NCBI GenBank assembly: GCA_023101725.1
Contig: JALJCO010007048.1
Span: forward strand, 1 to 64,000
DNA: 64,000 nt
DNA from: Atherinomorus stipes
Taxonomy: Eukaryota > Chordata > Actinopteri > Atheriniformes > Atherinidae
Reading direction: 5' to 3'
Below are positions 1 through 8,102 of the stretch, in pieces. Both the position numbers and the translations under genes were made by a program. The notes beneath the pieces were generated by a model. It saw nothing but the letters and a program-made list of their open reading frames with translations. It had not been told where the DNA came from and ran no database searches. Each line of letters starts with the position of its first letter. Position 1 is the stretch's first letter.

Positions 1-2
1 TC

Positions 3-1163
3 ATACCCAGGAGAGAGAGATTCTGGTGCCTGATTGATGAGGAGGAATCCTTGGCTAGACAGTGCAAGGCATCAAGCCTCGTGGGGGGCGAGGTGACGGG
101 TCTTGAAGGGGAGGATGGACAGGAAAGAGAGGACATCGTTGGTGGTGATGATGATGATGATGACGATGATGATGATGACGACGACGGGGACAACAGTGGA
201 CATGTACAGCTCGAAGATAACACTCCCCAAGGCGAGGACGATAAGAAGGAAGGAGAACCACCACCTATTGCTGTGAGTTGCGATTGGTACGAGAGGGGTG
301 TAGGGGGCTACATGGTTCTTGACTCCCGTCTCCTCATAGAATTTGTACCGAGTCTTCCTCAGAACGAAAACCATGTGCTCTTTCAGCCTGTGCACAACCG
401 AGATAATCACGGAACCAGGGCTACGGTCACAGCGGACGGTAGGCTGGTCAAGTATTACCAACCGTACAAGTTCTCTTCACTGATGTACGATGTTTGCACG
501 GTGCTGGTCTATGGATGTGGATTGACACCGGTGTTTGTACACGGCTCGTCGGACATGGCCGGAGTGAGGGTCCTCAACCTAGCACTGGGAACGCTTGCGA
601 TTGCCGACCGACTCTCCTCTCATGTCCGTCCCGACCGCGCAAGGGTCGTGGTCGTGGTACGCGAGGGCAAAGAGGAAATGCTGAAGCTAGCCCGGGAGAT
701 CAACCGCTGCATCGTTGTTACTAAGGGCTGGCACGAGCACGTCACAAAACACAAGACAGAGGAGAGAAGGGCGAGGGTAGGCAATCTGGCCTACGCGTTC
801 AGAGGATTACCGCTTAGCCCAGAAACCGAGACCTGCACCAATCGTCCCTGGCCGGGGATCGGCAAGTTTGCCACCGAAAGCTGCTACACGGTTCCGGATA
901 GGTTCCTAGGCGAAACCGGCGTGTCCGCTTACGCTAACCTGATAGCACTGTGGCCCTCCGCGGCCTGCAGAAAGGACGTGAAACACCCCGCGTGCTCGCG
1001 AGACCCGACATGGATAGGCATCATGCTGTGTCTAGCGGAGTGGCAAGGACACAGAGAGATCGCAAACGCGGTTGCCCCCGGAGCCCTGGAAGCTCTGAGA
1101 ACGGCAGCGGCCAAGGACCTCTCCGGTTGGGGCAGGCCCGTAGGACATCCGCGATGCCTCTGA
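3..1163 (+). CDS. Viral protein of unknown function, 5' partial, with acidic run
   Basis: The frame is open to the left edge of the window with no stop, so the start lies upstream or on an earlier exon; a TTG at 51 is not a credible start. About 386 residues are visible. The first third carries a long Asp run encoded at 149-186 and is otherwise hydrophilic. From about base 310 the protein becomes globular, with a hydrophobic stretch (VLVYGCGLTPVFVHG) and a segment of basic and acidic residues rich in Val (RARVVVVVREGKEEM). No Walker A, polymerase or protease motif is visible. Its stop codon overlaps the ATG of the next gene (1154), suggesting co-transcription. In channel catfish herpesvirus several genes lie inside the long terminase intron, so this could be one of those, but I cannot assign a family. 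Confidence 0.7.
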   Translation: MPRRERFWCLIDEEESLARQCKASSLVGGEVTGLEGEDGQEREDIVGGDDDDDDDDDDDDDGDNSGHVQLEDNTPQGEDDKKEGEPPPIAVSCDWYERGVGGYMVLDSRLLIEFVPSLPQNENHVLFQPVHNRDNHGTRATVTADGRLVKYYQPYKFSSLMYDVCTVLVYGCGLTPVFVHGSSDMAGVRVLNLALGTLAIADRLSSHVRPDRARVVVVVREGKEEMLKLAREINRCIVVTKGWHEHVTKHKTEERRARVGNLAYAFRGLPLSPETETCTNRPWPGIGKFATESCYTVPDRFLGETGVSAYANLIALWPSAACRKDVKHPACSRDPTWIGIMLCLAEWQGHREIANAVAPGALEALRTAAAKDLSGWGRPVGHPRCL

Positions 1164-2716
1164 TCGAACTGTACGATTCTGCGTGCAGGGCGCGGGTGCT
1201 GGGACACGTTGAACCACATCTGCGGGAGTTTGTAGATTCGTTCCAGGAGCCCAAGCTGTCCGCTTTGACGCCAGAGGAGCCCCGTGCGGAGCGCATAAAC
1301 GAATACACAGTGTGGCTCACGGTACGGGGCGTAGAACACGGACACGCCATAGCGAGAAACCGGCATCAGCCCGTGACGATGTCCGAAGCCGTGAGTGCCT
1401 TTGCCAAGCTGAACAGAGACTTTGTCACGGGATCTCGGGAAGAGTCTCTGAACGCGCTGGATTCACTGCAGGACTTTGTCGCGCTCATGCTTCGGTACCC
1501 CATACTCCCTCAACTGGCCACGGACACCAAAGAGTGTCACGAGTGCTACTACGAGGCGGACATCACGCTCGATGCATGGGAAGACGTACGGAGGACCATT
1601 TCCTGCTATCACTACACACTGAGGCACGAAGCGTTCGGACGGAGAGACCGCCGTACGGCGGCACCGAATCCCGACCCTCTGGTCGGCCCGCCGGAGGACA
1701 GCTGCGAAGAGATGGCGAGGGCCGGACCGTCCGGGGAGGTGTTCGCAAGTGGTCCGAGCAAAGAGGCCGGGGAGAGCAGCGAGGTGAGCGGGGCGGACTC
1801 TTTGAAACCAGTCAAGTTCCTGGCGCAGCTGGAGTCGCTCAAGAGACGGGATGAGATTGTCAAGCAGAAGACCCTCGGCAAGGAAATCTTCCATCAGCTG
1901 AAAGCACACAGTCACACCATGGAAGAGCTGAAGGCCCCCAGGTACCTGAGCGACTATCCGCTGCGGTGCCTCTACCAGTTCTATGGCTCGTTGAACAGGA
2001 GCAGAGAGAGGGCTCTGTTCTTGGCCAGGCCGTATCCTGAGGCCAGAGAGGACGGGGCGCGAGCTCTCGCTGCGGTCCAGGGGTTACAGATGAACCTGAG
2101 ATCCACAGCCTCCACGGGAACAAATGACGCGCTGCTCTCGTACGTGTGCATGGCGATGATAGGTCCCGTGCGTAGATACACGCCCAGGTACAACTACACG
2201 GCCGGGAGGGTGGTCTTCTTCAAGCATCTGATCGCGTCGGGCTTCCCCATAGAAACGGCATTCAATCTGGTGAAGAGCGTACGCGTGGCCAAGAGAGTCT
2301 CCATGATCGGCCTGACGTTGGACCAAGGCGTGGAGCTACAACTCAAGCGAACGGTGCAGCCCACCGCCTATAACAGAAAGCTGGCATCCTTGATATGGTT
2401 ATTTTCCCACATCACCGCATACTGTACGCTTCGACAGCTGACCCGTGGCTACGTGCGCATGGGGGACACGCACGAAGCCCTGGCCTGCGATGGAATCTTT
2501 GTGTTTGACGGAGACCGCGTCGGCTTCAGACTCTCCCAATCGCCCGAGCCCGAGTCACCATCGGGCACGGTCTCTGGATCCACGGGATTCGGAACGGCAG
2601 CGCCGCCGGACGCAACACGGACACGGTCACCACCCGCAACGGCATGTGTGCCCTTTGCCAGACTTCTGGAATTGCTTGCACTGCGAGATAGCGTTCAGGA
2701 GAGAATTCACCACTAG
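1154..2716 (+). CDS. Viral protein of unknown function (520 aa)
   Basis: The frame is open from 950, but the first 200 bases are the shadow of the previous gene. The ATG at 1154 overlaps the upstream stop (1161-1163) and gives a clean start reading MPLIELYDSACRARVLGH. Visible features are an N-terminal globular part with a Cys pair (ECHECYYEADI), a low-complexity Ser/Glu/Gly linker at roughly residues 165-220, then a long globular region with many Arg, Tyr and Leu residues ending near GIFVFDGDRVGFRLSQ. The last 60 residues are Pro/Ser/Thr-rich and look less coding-like, while the +1 frame becomes protein-like from about 2640. The true 3' end may therefore involve a splice or frame change. A primase-type role is conceivable from gene position in catfish herpesvirus, but no decisive motif is seen. 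Confidence 0.7.
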   Translation: MPLIELYDSACRARVLGHVEPHLREFVDSFQEPKLSALTPEEPRAERINEYTVWLTVRGVEHGHAIARNRHQPVTMSEAVSAFAKLNRDFVTGSREESLNALDSLQDFVALMLRYPILPQLATDTKECHECYYEADITLDAWEDVRRTISCYHYTLRHEAFGRRDRRTAAPNPDPLVGPPEDSCEEMARAGPSGEVFASGPSKEAGESSEVSGADSLKPVKFLAQLESLKRRDEIVKQKTLGKEIFHQLKAHSHTMEELKAPRYLSDYPLRCLYQFYGSLNRSRERALFLARPYPEAREDGARALAAVQGLQMNLRSTASTGTNDALLSYVCMAMIGPVRRYTPRYNYTAGRVVFFKHLIASGFPIETAFNLVKSVRVAKRVSMIGLTLDQGVELQLKRTVQPTAYNRKLASLIWLFSHITAYCTLRQLTRGYVRMGDTHEALACDGIFVFDGDRVGFRLSQSPEPESPSGTVSGSTGFGTAAPPDATRTRSPPATACVPFARLLELLALRDSVQERIHH

Positions 2717-3140
2717 AGTCACCGGCGCCGGTCCTGACCAATCCTACGATGCGCTAGTGCGGTTCGGTATCGGTCCCGTAACCGGCATGGCCAACCTACA
2801 GTGGAAACGCGATGTTCTAGAGTCGCACAATATCGAGAGCAGAAGGCGCTCTGCGGACAGGTATGGACGGTTGCTTGAAGGGTACGCGCGGAGAAGGCGT
2901 ACGGCTCGGGACGCCCCGGTCCCTGTGCAGCAGCAGCAGCAGCAGCCACAAACACAAAGGCCCAGGGTTGCGATGAGGTGGAAAAGACCCGTCTGTATGC
3001 AGAGGAAACGTGCAGAGGCCTGCGCGGCCCCGAATGCCGGGAGACGGCACGGAGAAGATGAACGCAGAGGGACGACGCAGAGACAAACGGAGAGGGACAA
3101 TACGGACCGTGGACTTGCGTGGCCCAATGTTTTGCATTGA
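2640..3140 (+). CDS. Possible 3' exon or overlapping gene in another frame
   Basis: This frame is open from 2445 to the stop at 3138-3140, but only the part after about 2640 looks like protein. It begins with a Cys/His cluster (HVCPLPDFWNCLHCEIAF), continues through a globular stretch around SYDALVRFGIGPVTGMANLQ and an Arg-rich segment, then a short CAG-encoded Gln run at 2929-2943 and a basic tail. There is no good ATG at the head of the protein-like part. It may be the spliced or frameshifted C-terminus of the gene ending at 2716, or a separate small gene starting further in. A poly(A) signal follows at 3185. Confidence 0.4.
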   Translation, partial: RHVCPLPDFWNCLHCEIAFRREFTTRVTGAGPDQSYDALVRFGIGPVTGMANLQWKRDVLESHNIESRRRSADRYGRLLEGYARRRRTARDAPVPVQQQQQQPQTQRPRVAMRWKRPVCMQRKRAEACAAPNAGRRHGEDERRGTTQRQTERDNTDRGLAWPNVLH

Positions 3141-3184
3141 TGTACATGTGTTTGTGCGTGTGTGCGAGTGTCAAAGAACGACTG

Positions 3185-3190
3185 AATAAA
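3185..3190 (+). promoter_or_regulatory. Poly(A) signal for the 1-3140 plus-strand genes
   Basis: AATAAA lies 45 bases after the last plus-strand stop (3140). It faces a minus-strand signal at 3301, so the two transcription units converge with little overlap. Confidence 0.7.
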
Positions 3191-3300
3191 GGCAGCACCT
3201 GTCTGCAAATTGTGCCCAGCACCTGTGTCTGGTTCATTTCATCTCATGTCCAGTCGACACATAGAGAATCACCACGGTTCACCATATCACAGAATAGGGT

Positions 3301-3306
3301 TTTATT
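3301..3306 (-). promoter_or_regulatory. Poly(A) signal for the minus-strand gene 3410-4726
   Basis: TTTATT on the plus strand (AATAAA on the minus strand) lies about 100 bases downstream of the stop of the minus-strand gene. Confidence 0.65.
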
Positions 3307-3409
3307 GTACGTGGGCTCATGGAAAACACGAGACATGCTTTTGCACAATAACCACAACAACAGCCACAACAATATCACAGATGTGCATACAGACATGTAG
3401 AGTGTGTGA

Positions 3410-4726
3410 TCACAGTTCAATGGCCGTCGTGGCCCCTGCTATTCCTTGCGATGCCATGAGCTTTGCCTCCGACCTCCCCTCGTGCTCCTCGTAATAACCC
3501 GTCGAGGAGGGCGTTCTCCTCTTCCTGGGGGCCAGTGTAACGCGCTGCAACTGCACCTCTGTGTGGTCGACAGCAGGAGCGCTTTGCGTGCCCGTCTGAC
3601 ACGCAAGCCTCAAACTCTCCTCCTTCTCCTCTTCATCCTCGGCGTGCCTCCCTTTTTGTCGTCTGCCCCCGGACTGTCCGTTCGGCAGACATCGCCGCGC
3701 GGTGCTTCCCAGGTATCTGGCGTTCCCTATGTACTCCTCCAGGGTGACCGTGACCACGGCTGGCAGCAACCTGTCGAGTTCACCGTCCGATGACAACGGC
3801 ACCCTTTTAGTAAACTCTGGCTTCTTCACGTGCAGGTGAATGTGCGTGGACAGAGTGGACCACTGGTTGTGTCTGGTGCGAGTCTTGTCGAAGCACATGA
3901 GGACCAGGGTCCTGCTGTTAAATAGGTCGCCTAGCACGCGATGCTTCAGGTATGGGAAAAAGCACAGTGCCAGCATGACCATCATGGTTTGGAAGTCGTC
4001 CCTGGCTGCGTTTGTGTCATTGTTGTACTTGCATGCCACCTTCTTCATGAAGCGTTTGATCCTGTTGTCCCGCGTGTCGTACAGCGTGGTTACGGCCACC
4101 GCGCTCTTCAGGACCGCCTCCTTTATGCTCGAGGCCGATTCCCGGGGACATGGCAGCTCGGGCTCTGAGCCGAACTGTATCGTCTCGGCCAGGTTAAGGA
4201 TCCTTGCCATCCAGGACACGCTCAGTGGGTTACCGGACGACAACCCGTTCAGTCTGCAGCATTTGTCTATGGCCTCGTACTGCCGTCGGAATTCCTGGGT
4301 CAGCAACGTCGAGAAAAGGGCAACCATGACAGGCAAGCCTGCTTTCAGTATGAGACATTTGTGGTCTGTGTCCGTGCTGCAAACCCCGCCGGCACGAGGA
4401 GGGGGATGTTCCATGCCCCCGTAACCCGTTTCTCCGGCATCTCCTCTGTCAGGCATTTCGTACGGCCCTCTGAATTCAAGCTGTGGTTTGTGGAAGACGG
4501 CCAGAGCAGCGACCAGACATGAGGCCTCTGACGATGCATCGATCCGATCTGGGGTTCGCGTGACCATGTTTCGTATCAGGTAACAGCCGTGCCCGGAGCA
4601 CACGTGCTTGCTGCAGTGCATCGGGCACACGTAGCCCTTTGCGTGGTCTCTGAATGAGCATTGTGCCTCCACGCAGCCGCTCACCCACTGCGGATCCTCT
4701 ATTAATTCTATGTGGTAATGGTTCAT
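3410..4726 (-). CDS. Cys/His-rich viral protein of unknown function (438 aa)
   Basis: The ATG at 4726 is preferred over the upstream GTG at 4747 and gives MNHYHIELIEDPQWVSG. Residues about 18-48 hold a dense Cys/His cluster (GYVCPMHCSKHVCSGHGCYL, plus two Cys just before), which probably binds zinc. The middle is globular and Leu-rich (residues about 85-330, including MMVMLALCFFPYLKHRV). The C-terminal 100 residues are charged, with an Arg/Lys-rich patch and a Glu-rich run, and look disordered. There is no signal peptide. The pattern of closely spaced Cys and His recalls small zinc proteins of large DNA viruses such as the UL92-like family, but the resemblance is only to a pattern and I do not assign it. 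The gene lies antisense, upstream of the first visible terminase exon, and probably inside the terminase intron. Confidence 0.75.
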   Translation of the reverse strand: MNHYHIELIEDPQWVSGCVEAQCSFRDHAKGYVCPMHCSKHVCSGHGCYLIRNMVTRTPDRIDASSEASCLVAALAVFHKPQLEFRGPYEMPDRGDAGETGYGGMEHPPPRAGGVCSTDTDHKCLILKAGLPVMVALFSTLLTQEFRRQYEAIDKCCRLNGLSSGNPLSVSWMARILNLAETIQFGSEPELPCPRESASSIKEAVLKSAVAVTTLYDTRDNRIKRFMKKVACKYNNDTNAARDDFQTMMVMLALCFFPYLKHRVLGDLFNSRTLVLMCFDKTRTRHNQWSTLSTHIHLHVKKPEFTKRVPLSSDGELDRLLPAVVTVTLEEYIGNARYLGSTARRCLPNGQSGGRRQKGRHAEDEEEKEESLRLACQTGTQSAPAVDHTEVQLQRVTLAPRKRRTPSSTGYYEEHEGRSEAKLMASQGIAGATTAIEL

Positions 4727-4747
4727 GGCGAGCCCGACTCCGATCAC

Positions 4748-4908
4748 GGGCTCCGCTTTATTGTCTCTATTCTCCTTGTCTCCCCTTTGTCCCTATCATT
4801 ATTGCCATAGCTCGGTTTCCTGTCTCCACCCTTTCGTGTCCCTCCAACATCCACCCGTTGCAAAGAGTACTCTATCCCTTTACCACCCCCCCCTCTCCCC
4901 GCTCCCTA

Positions 4909-4972
<64 letters not shown>

Positions 4973-5024
4973 AATCCTGCATGATAAAATATGGTCTAAT
5001 ATGTGATCTCTCTCTCTGTGTCTG

Positions 5025-5064
<40 letters not shown>

Positions 5065-5080
5065 CCTCTGTGTGTGTCAG
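4748..5080 (+). repeat. Intron tail with CA and CT microsatellites before the terminase exon
   Basis: No gene is seen here. A (CA)n tract covers about 4911-4970 and a CT-rich tract about 5006-5070, ending in tgtgtgtcag at 5071-5080. The CT run serves as an unusually long polypyrimidine tract for the 3' splice site at 5079-5080. Confidence 0.75.
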
Positions 5081-5665
5081 GCAAGCAGAGGACAGAGCGC
5101 TGATCTGATCCTGGTTGACGAAGTGGGGTTTGTAAACACCAAGGTGCTTTTGGCTGTGTTGCCAAACATCGCGTTCAGGGGTCGAAAGCAGGTGCACATC
5201 ACCAGCCATGTCACTCACACCCCGTGGCTGGATAAAGTTGCTGATATACGCAGAGACGATGGGGAGGCGGCATACCACGTGGTATCGCAGAGATACAAGT
5301 GTGCGTACCACGAGAGAGAGCCAGGCTTGACGTGCGTGTGTCTTGGCGTGTACTGTCCGCAACATATATCCGTAGACAATGAGCTCAAGGAGTTGATGAA
5401 CATGGTTGCACCGAAGGGCTTTGAGCGCGAAGTCACGGGAAGCTGCAAACTGTCCTCGGCCGACACTAAGACGGACAGCACGACACCATTTGAGTCTGCG
5501 GTCATAAACCGGTTCCTGTCAAACAACAGTGTCAGCTTGGACCAAATGACCACCCGAGCAGCAGTGGCCAGAGCGTATCTGTGTCTCGATCCGACATTCG
5601 GAGGGGGTTCCAGATCCTGTGCAGGGGTGTGCTGTGCTGTGGAGCTGGCAGATGGCACACTAGTG
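5081..5665 (+). CDS. Terminase large subunit, internal exon (Walker B to start of nuclease domain)
   Basis: The terminase large subunit is the ATPase/nuclease motor that packages concatemeric viral DNA into procapsids in the nucleus. The exon opens after a CAG splice acceptor (5078-5080) in phase 0. Its first residues, RGQSADLILVDEVGFV, match the herpesvirus Walker B region, where a conserved RGQ precedes a hydrophobic strand and Asp-Glu. Near the exon end, YLCLDPTFGGGSR carries the first acidic residue of the RNase H-like nuclease domain. The exon ends after GTG at 5665, before a GTGGGT donor, and joins 6876 in phase 0. The Walker A exon expected upstream is not in the window. In catfish herpesvirus this gene has three widely spaced exons, and in mammalian herpesviruses it is also spliced. 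The reading frame is intact throughout. Confidence 0.85.
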
Positions 5666-5680
5666 GTGGGTCACGGATTG

Positions 5681-5686
5681 TTTATT
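5681..5686 (-). promoter_or_regulatory. Poly(A) signal for the intron-nested minus-strand gene
   Basis: TTTATT on the plus strand lies 15 bases beyond the stop of the minus-strand gene (5701-5703) and only 16 bases inside the terminase intron, a very tight packing. Confidence 0.6.
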
Positions 5687-5700
5687 TTTCATGTGCTCGC

Positions 5701-6570
5701 TTAAAATTGTTTTGTGTTCGTTTCCTCTTCTTCCTTTTTCCTCTCCTGTATGCCCGACGAATCCAATCCAGACACACGAAGGTCTTCAAACAGGCCCCCG
5801 TAATCCAAGGGCTCGCGGCCTCCTCCGCCACAGGGCAGCCTGTGCAGGCGGTCGCGGAGCCCGTATCGTTTCTGCGTTTGGGAAGCAAGGCTGAGGTCTA
5901 GCAACGTACAAATGTACGCACTTATACGAGCCTCGTCCTGGATTGTCAACGTTGTCTCCGCATCCGGTACAGCGCATGAAACCAGTTCCAGGGCTTGAGC
6001 CCACGTCCCGCACGTACATCGCACGGAGCCCTTGAGCGTCGCCATCCAGCCCGCGATCGCCAGGGAAATGATGGTATGAAATGAGCGTCTGCTACGCGGA
6101 GTGCTTTCTTTGAGTATAGCCATGAACTTGGCAGGCCCGCTGCGAATAGTCTCTGCAGACGCGTAAGTCGCGAGTACCATTGTCTCGTGTCCCCTCCATT
6201 TGCAGTTTGAGATGCACTCATGTACAAACTGTTCCGGGACGCTGTTGCCTATAGCAAGCGTTATGGCTCTGACCAGTTCACGGGGAACGCAGAGCGGTTC
6301 ACCTCTCGGCAAGGTTTCACCTAGTCGTTGCCCTCTGCTATAGGTGGAGATCAGTGTGTCGACCACAAGTATCCTGGCGGGTGAGAAGGACACAAGCTGA
6401 CTGTACATTTGTCTCAGCTGTCCGCGGTCCATGTTGGAATAGAAGAGAACATTGCGTTGGAACGAGGCGTACACTATCATGAACTCGTAGAATGCGATGA
6501 GGTGTTCCCACGGCATTCTGCGGAATGTCTCGATTTCCATTCGTGCATTGTGACAAGCGGGACAGAACAT
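5701..6570 (-). CDS. Intron-nested antisense viral protein (289 aa), unknown function
   Basis: The frame is open from 6873, but its first 100 codons are low complexity and lie in the intron tail. The ATG at 6570 gives MFCPACHNARMEIETFRRMP, with an immediate CxxC that could bind zinc together with later Cys/His residues (CISNCKWRGH and CTCGTW). The body is globular, with Leu/Ile-rich helical stretches (residues about 20-230) and an Asp/Glu/Lys-rich tail. There is no signal peptide or clear membrane segment. It lies entirely within the terminase intron on the opposite strand. By position it is analogous to the gene between the last two terminase exons of catfish herpesvirus, and to the tegument/capsid-associated UL16/UL17 genes in the UL15 intron, but sequence homology to those is not shown here. 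Confidence 0.75.
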   Translation of the reverse strand: MFCPACHNARMEIETFRRMPWEHLIAFYEFMIVYASFQRNVLFYSNMDRGQLRQMYSQLVSFSPARILVVDTLISTYSRGQRLGETLPRGEPLCVPRELVRAITLAIGNSVPEQFVHECISNCKWRGHETMVLATYASAETIRSGPAKFMAILKESTPRSRRSFHTIISLAIAGWMATLKGSVRCTCGTWAQALELVSCAVPDAETTLTIQDEARISAYICTLLDLSLASQTQKRYGLRDRLHRLPCGGGGREPLDYGGLFEDLRVSGLDSSGIQERKKEEEETNTKQF

Positions 6571-6875
6571 GATTATGGGAGCCTTGAGGTATTTTGTTTT
6601 TATATCTCCCCTCCTCTCCCCACCACCTCTTTGGCTTTGTAATTCTTTCCCCTTTGGAGAGGACGGAGGCAGTGTTTTCATACAGAGCGGGGGGGCCTCC
6701 AGGAGAGCACTGCAACCGTGTACAGTACGATGTCTGTAATTGTCTATCCACCCCGTCTCACGCCCTCTCCCTCTTGCCTGTGGTCGTGTCTTCTCTCCCC
6801 CCGTCTGCTCAAGCATCTCCTCCACACATACATCTTTAACCTCTGTCTGTATTCTGCACTCTCGTTTGACCACAG

Positions 6876-7706
6876 GTTATGGCCTTGGAGGAGTTGGAGA
6901 TATGCGACCTGGATCACGTAACCCAGCTCTATGCCGCTCTGCTGAGTGCTCACATCAGACTGCTGAAAATCCTCATGCCACGTGTGCTGTGGAAGGAGAT
7001 CCCTGTGGTGATAGTGTTCGAGCAAAACACCTATGTAAATGCGCTGGTGGATGTCAAGAATCTACTCGAGCACTCGCTGGTACGCTCTGGGTTCAAGGTC
7101 GTGTTCTACAGCAAGTGGTCGCACGCCAACAACAAGTACATGCTCGGCAAACACGTGAGTGCAAGGACCAAACTGGACATGGTGCTCGGCACGGTCGCCG
7201 GCATCAACAAAGGAACGTTGTATTACTGTGACACAGTCATGTCCTTGGGATGGGCGTTGTTGACCGAGGTCACAAAGCGAACGAGGATGCTCGAGTCGAG
7301 CATCGGAACTGCCAGGGGCTCTGGGTCTAGCAACAAGATGGGCTCCAACATGGCCGTGTACATGTATAGACGGTCGCGAAAGGGAGTGAATCTGGCCACG
7401 GACATCACGACTAGCCTGTTGGACGCCCGTGATGTCGTGACCCTACCCGCAGACAGACTTACAGACAAAGGCCACGCAGAGCAGGGGAAAATACTTCTTG
7501 GGAAACTGAGAGACGAGATGGCACTTGTGACCATTGCGCACTCTGCAAAAGGGGACTCTGTGATAACAGGTGGGAAAAGATCTGTACGCGGAGAGTACAC
7601 TAGGGACGACGTTCTCTCCGCCTTCTTGCTTCTGTGCCACACCAGAGACGAGATACATAGCGGTGTAACATCTGTCAGACTCAGTGGTGAAGTGTTCTAC
7701 AAGTAG
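6876..7706 (+). CDS. Terminase large subunit, C-terminal exon (nuclease domain)
   Basis: The exon opens after the ccacag acceptor with Val-Met and continues MALEELEICDLDHVTQLY, which corresponds to the beta-strand and LxxLxxxDL region found in herpesvirus terminases after the first nuclease acid. The second catalytic acid is the Glu in VVIVFEQNTYVNAL and the third is in the C-terminal YTRDDVLSAFLLLCH, so the Asp-Glu-Asp metal-binding set of the nuclease is present across the two exons. The domain cuts concatemeric DNA at genome ends during packaging. The stop is at 7704-7706, with a poly(A) signal at 7941. An ATG lies three bases after the exon start, so an automatic annotation would wrongly call a separate gene here. 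There is no frameshift or internal stop. Confidence 0.85.
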   Translation, partial: VMALEELEICDLDHVTQLYAALLSAHIRLLKILMPRVLWKEIPVVIVFEQNTYVNALVDVKNLLEHSLVRSGFKVVFYSKWSHANNKYMLGKHVSARTKLDMVLGTVAGINKGTLYYCDTVMSLGWALLTEVTKRTRMLESSIGTARGSGSSNKMGSNMAVYMYRRSRKGVNLATDITTSLLDARDVVTLPADRLTDKGHAEQGKILLGKLRDEMALVTIAHSAKGDSVITGGKRSVRGEYTRDDVLSAFLLLCHTRDEIHSGVTSVRLSGEVFYK

Positions 7707-7940
7707 CTGCCTGTCCGTCTGTCTGTCTGTCTGTCCTGTCAAACCTGAGACAGGCTCATGTGTGTCTGTCTTCCCATGTTCTGTTTTAAGATTTTCATTG
7801 TCTTGGTGCTACTGTCTCTGAGGTATCAGTGGGGTTTTTGTTTTTCTTTTGGTTTGGGACATTGTATCTATACCATGCGCGTGTACCTTGTATGTGGTAT
7901 TCTGTACGTACGTATGTATGTATGTTGTGGTACGTGCCTG

Positions 7941-7946
7941 AATAAA
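7941..7946 (+). promoter_or_regulatory. Poly(A) signal of the terminase transcript
   Basis: AATAAA lies about 235 bases downstream of the terminase stop. The interval 7707-7940 holds short CTGT repeats and a GTAC/GTAT repeat, and no gene. Confidence 0.7.
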
Positions 7947-7994
7947 CCAAGAACATGCAAGCACAAGAACTCGCCTTCTTTGATTTTCTTTGTC

Positions 7995-8000
7995 TTTATT
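7995..8000 (-). promoter_or_regulatory. Poly(A) signal for the minus-strand gene ending at 8103
   Basis: TTTATT on the plus strand lies about 100 bases downstream of the minus-strand stop. It converges with the terminase signal 50 bases away. Confidence 0.65.
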
Positions 8001-8102
8001 GTAGGCAACCATATATACAGCCCATCATTCACTACAGGAAAAAGGTACATATCTTCAATGTAACATACAAACATGTAATACATGAGCCTTTCTACTTCAA
8101 CT

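Larger units (their letters stand above)
5666..6875 (+). other. Terminase intron hosting an antisense gene
   Basis: The donor is GTGGGT at 5666 and the acceptor is ccacag ending at 6875, after a pyrimidine-rich tract. Both flanking exons are in phase 0 and the predicted join keeps the nuclease domain in frame. Most of the intron is filled by the minus-strand gene 5701-6570 and its poly(A) signal at 5681. The arrangement parallels mammalian herpesvirus UL15, whose intron holds the antisense genes UL16 and UL17. Confidence 0.75.

Noticed and set aside
4654..5103. Plus-strand frame upstream of the terminase exon
   Set aside because: It runs through CA and CT microsatellites and lacks the Walker A motif expected of an earlier terminase exon.
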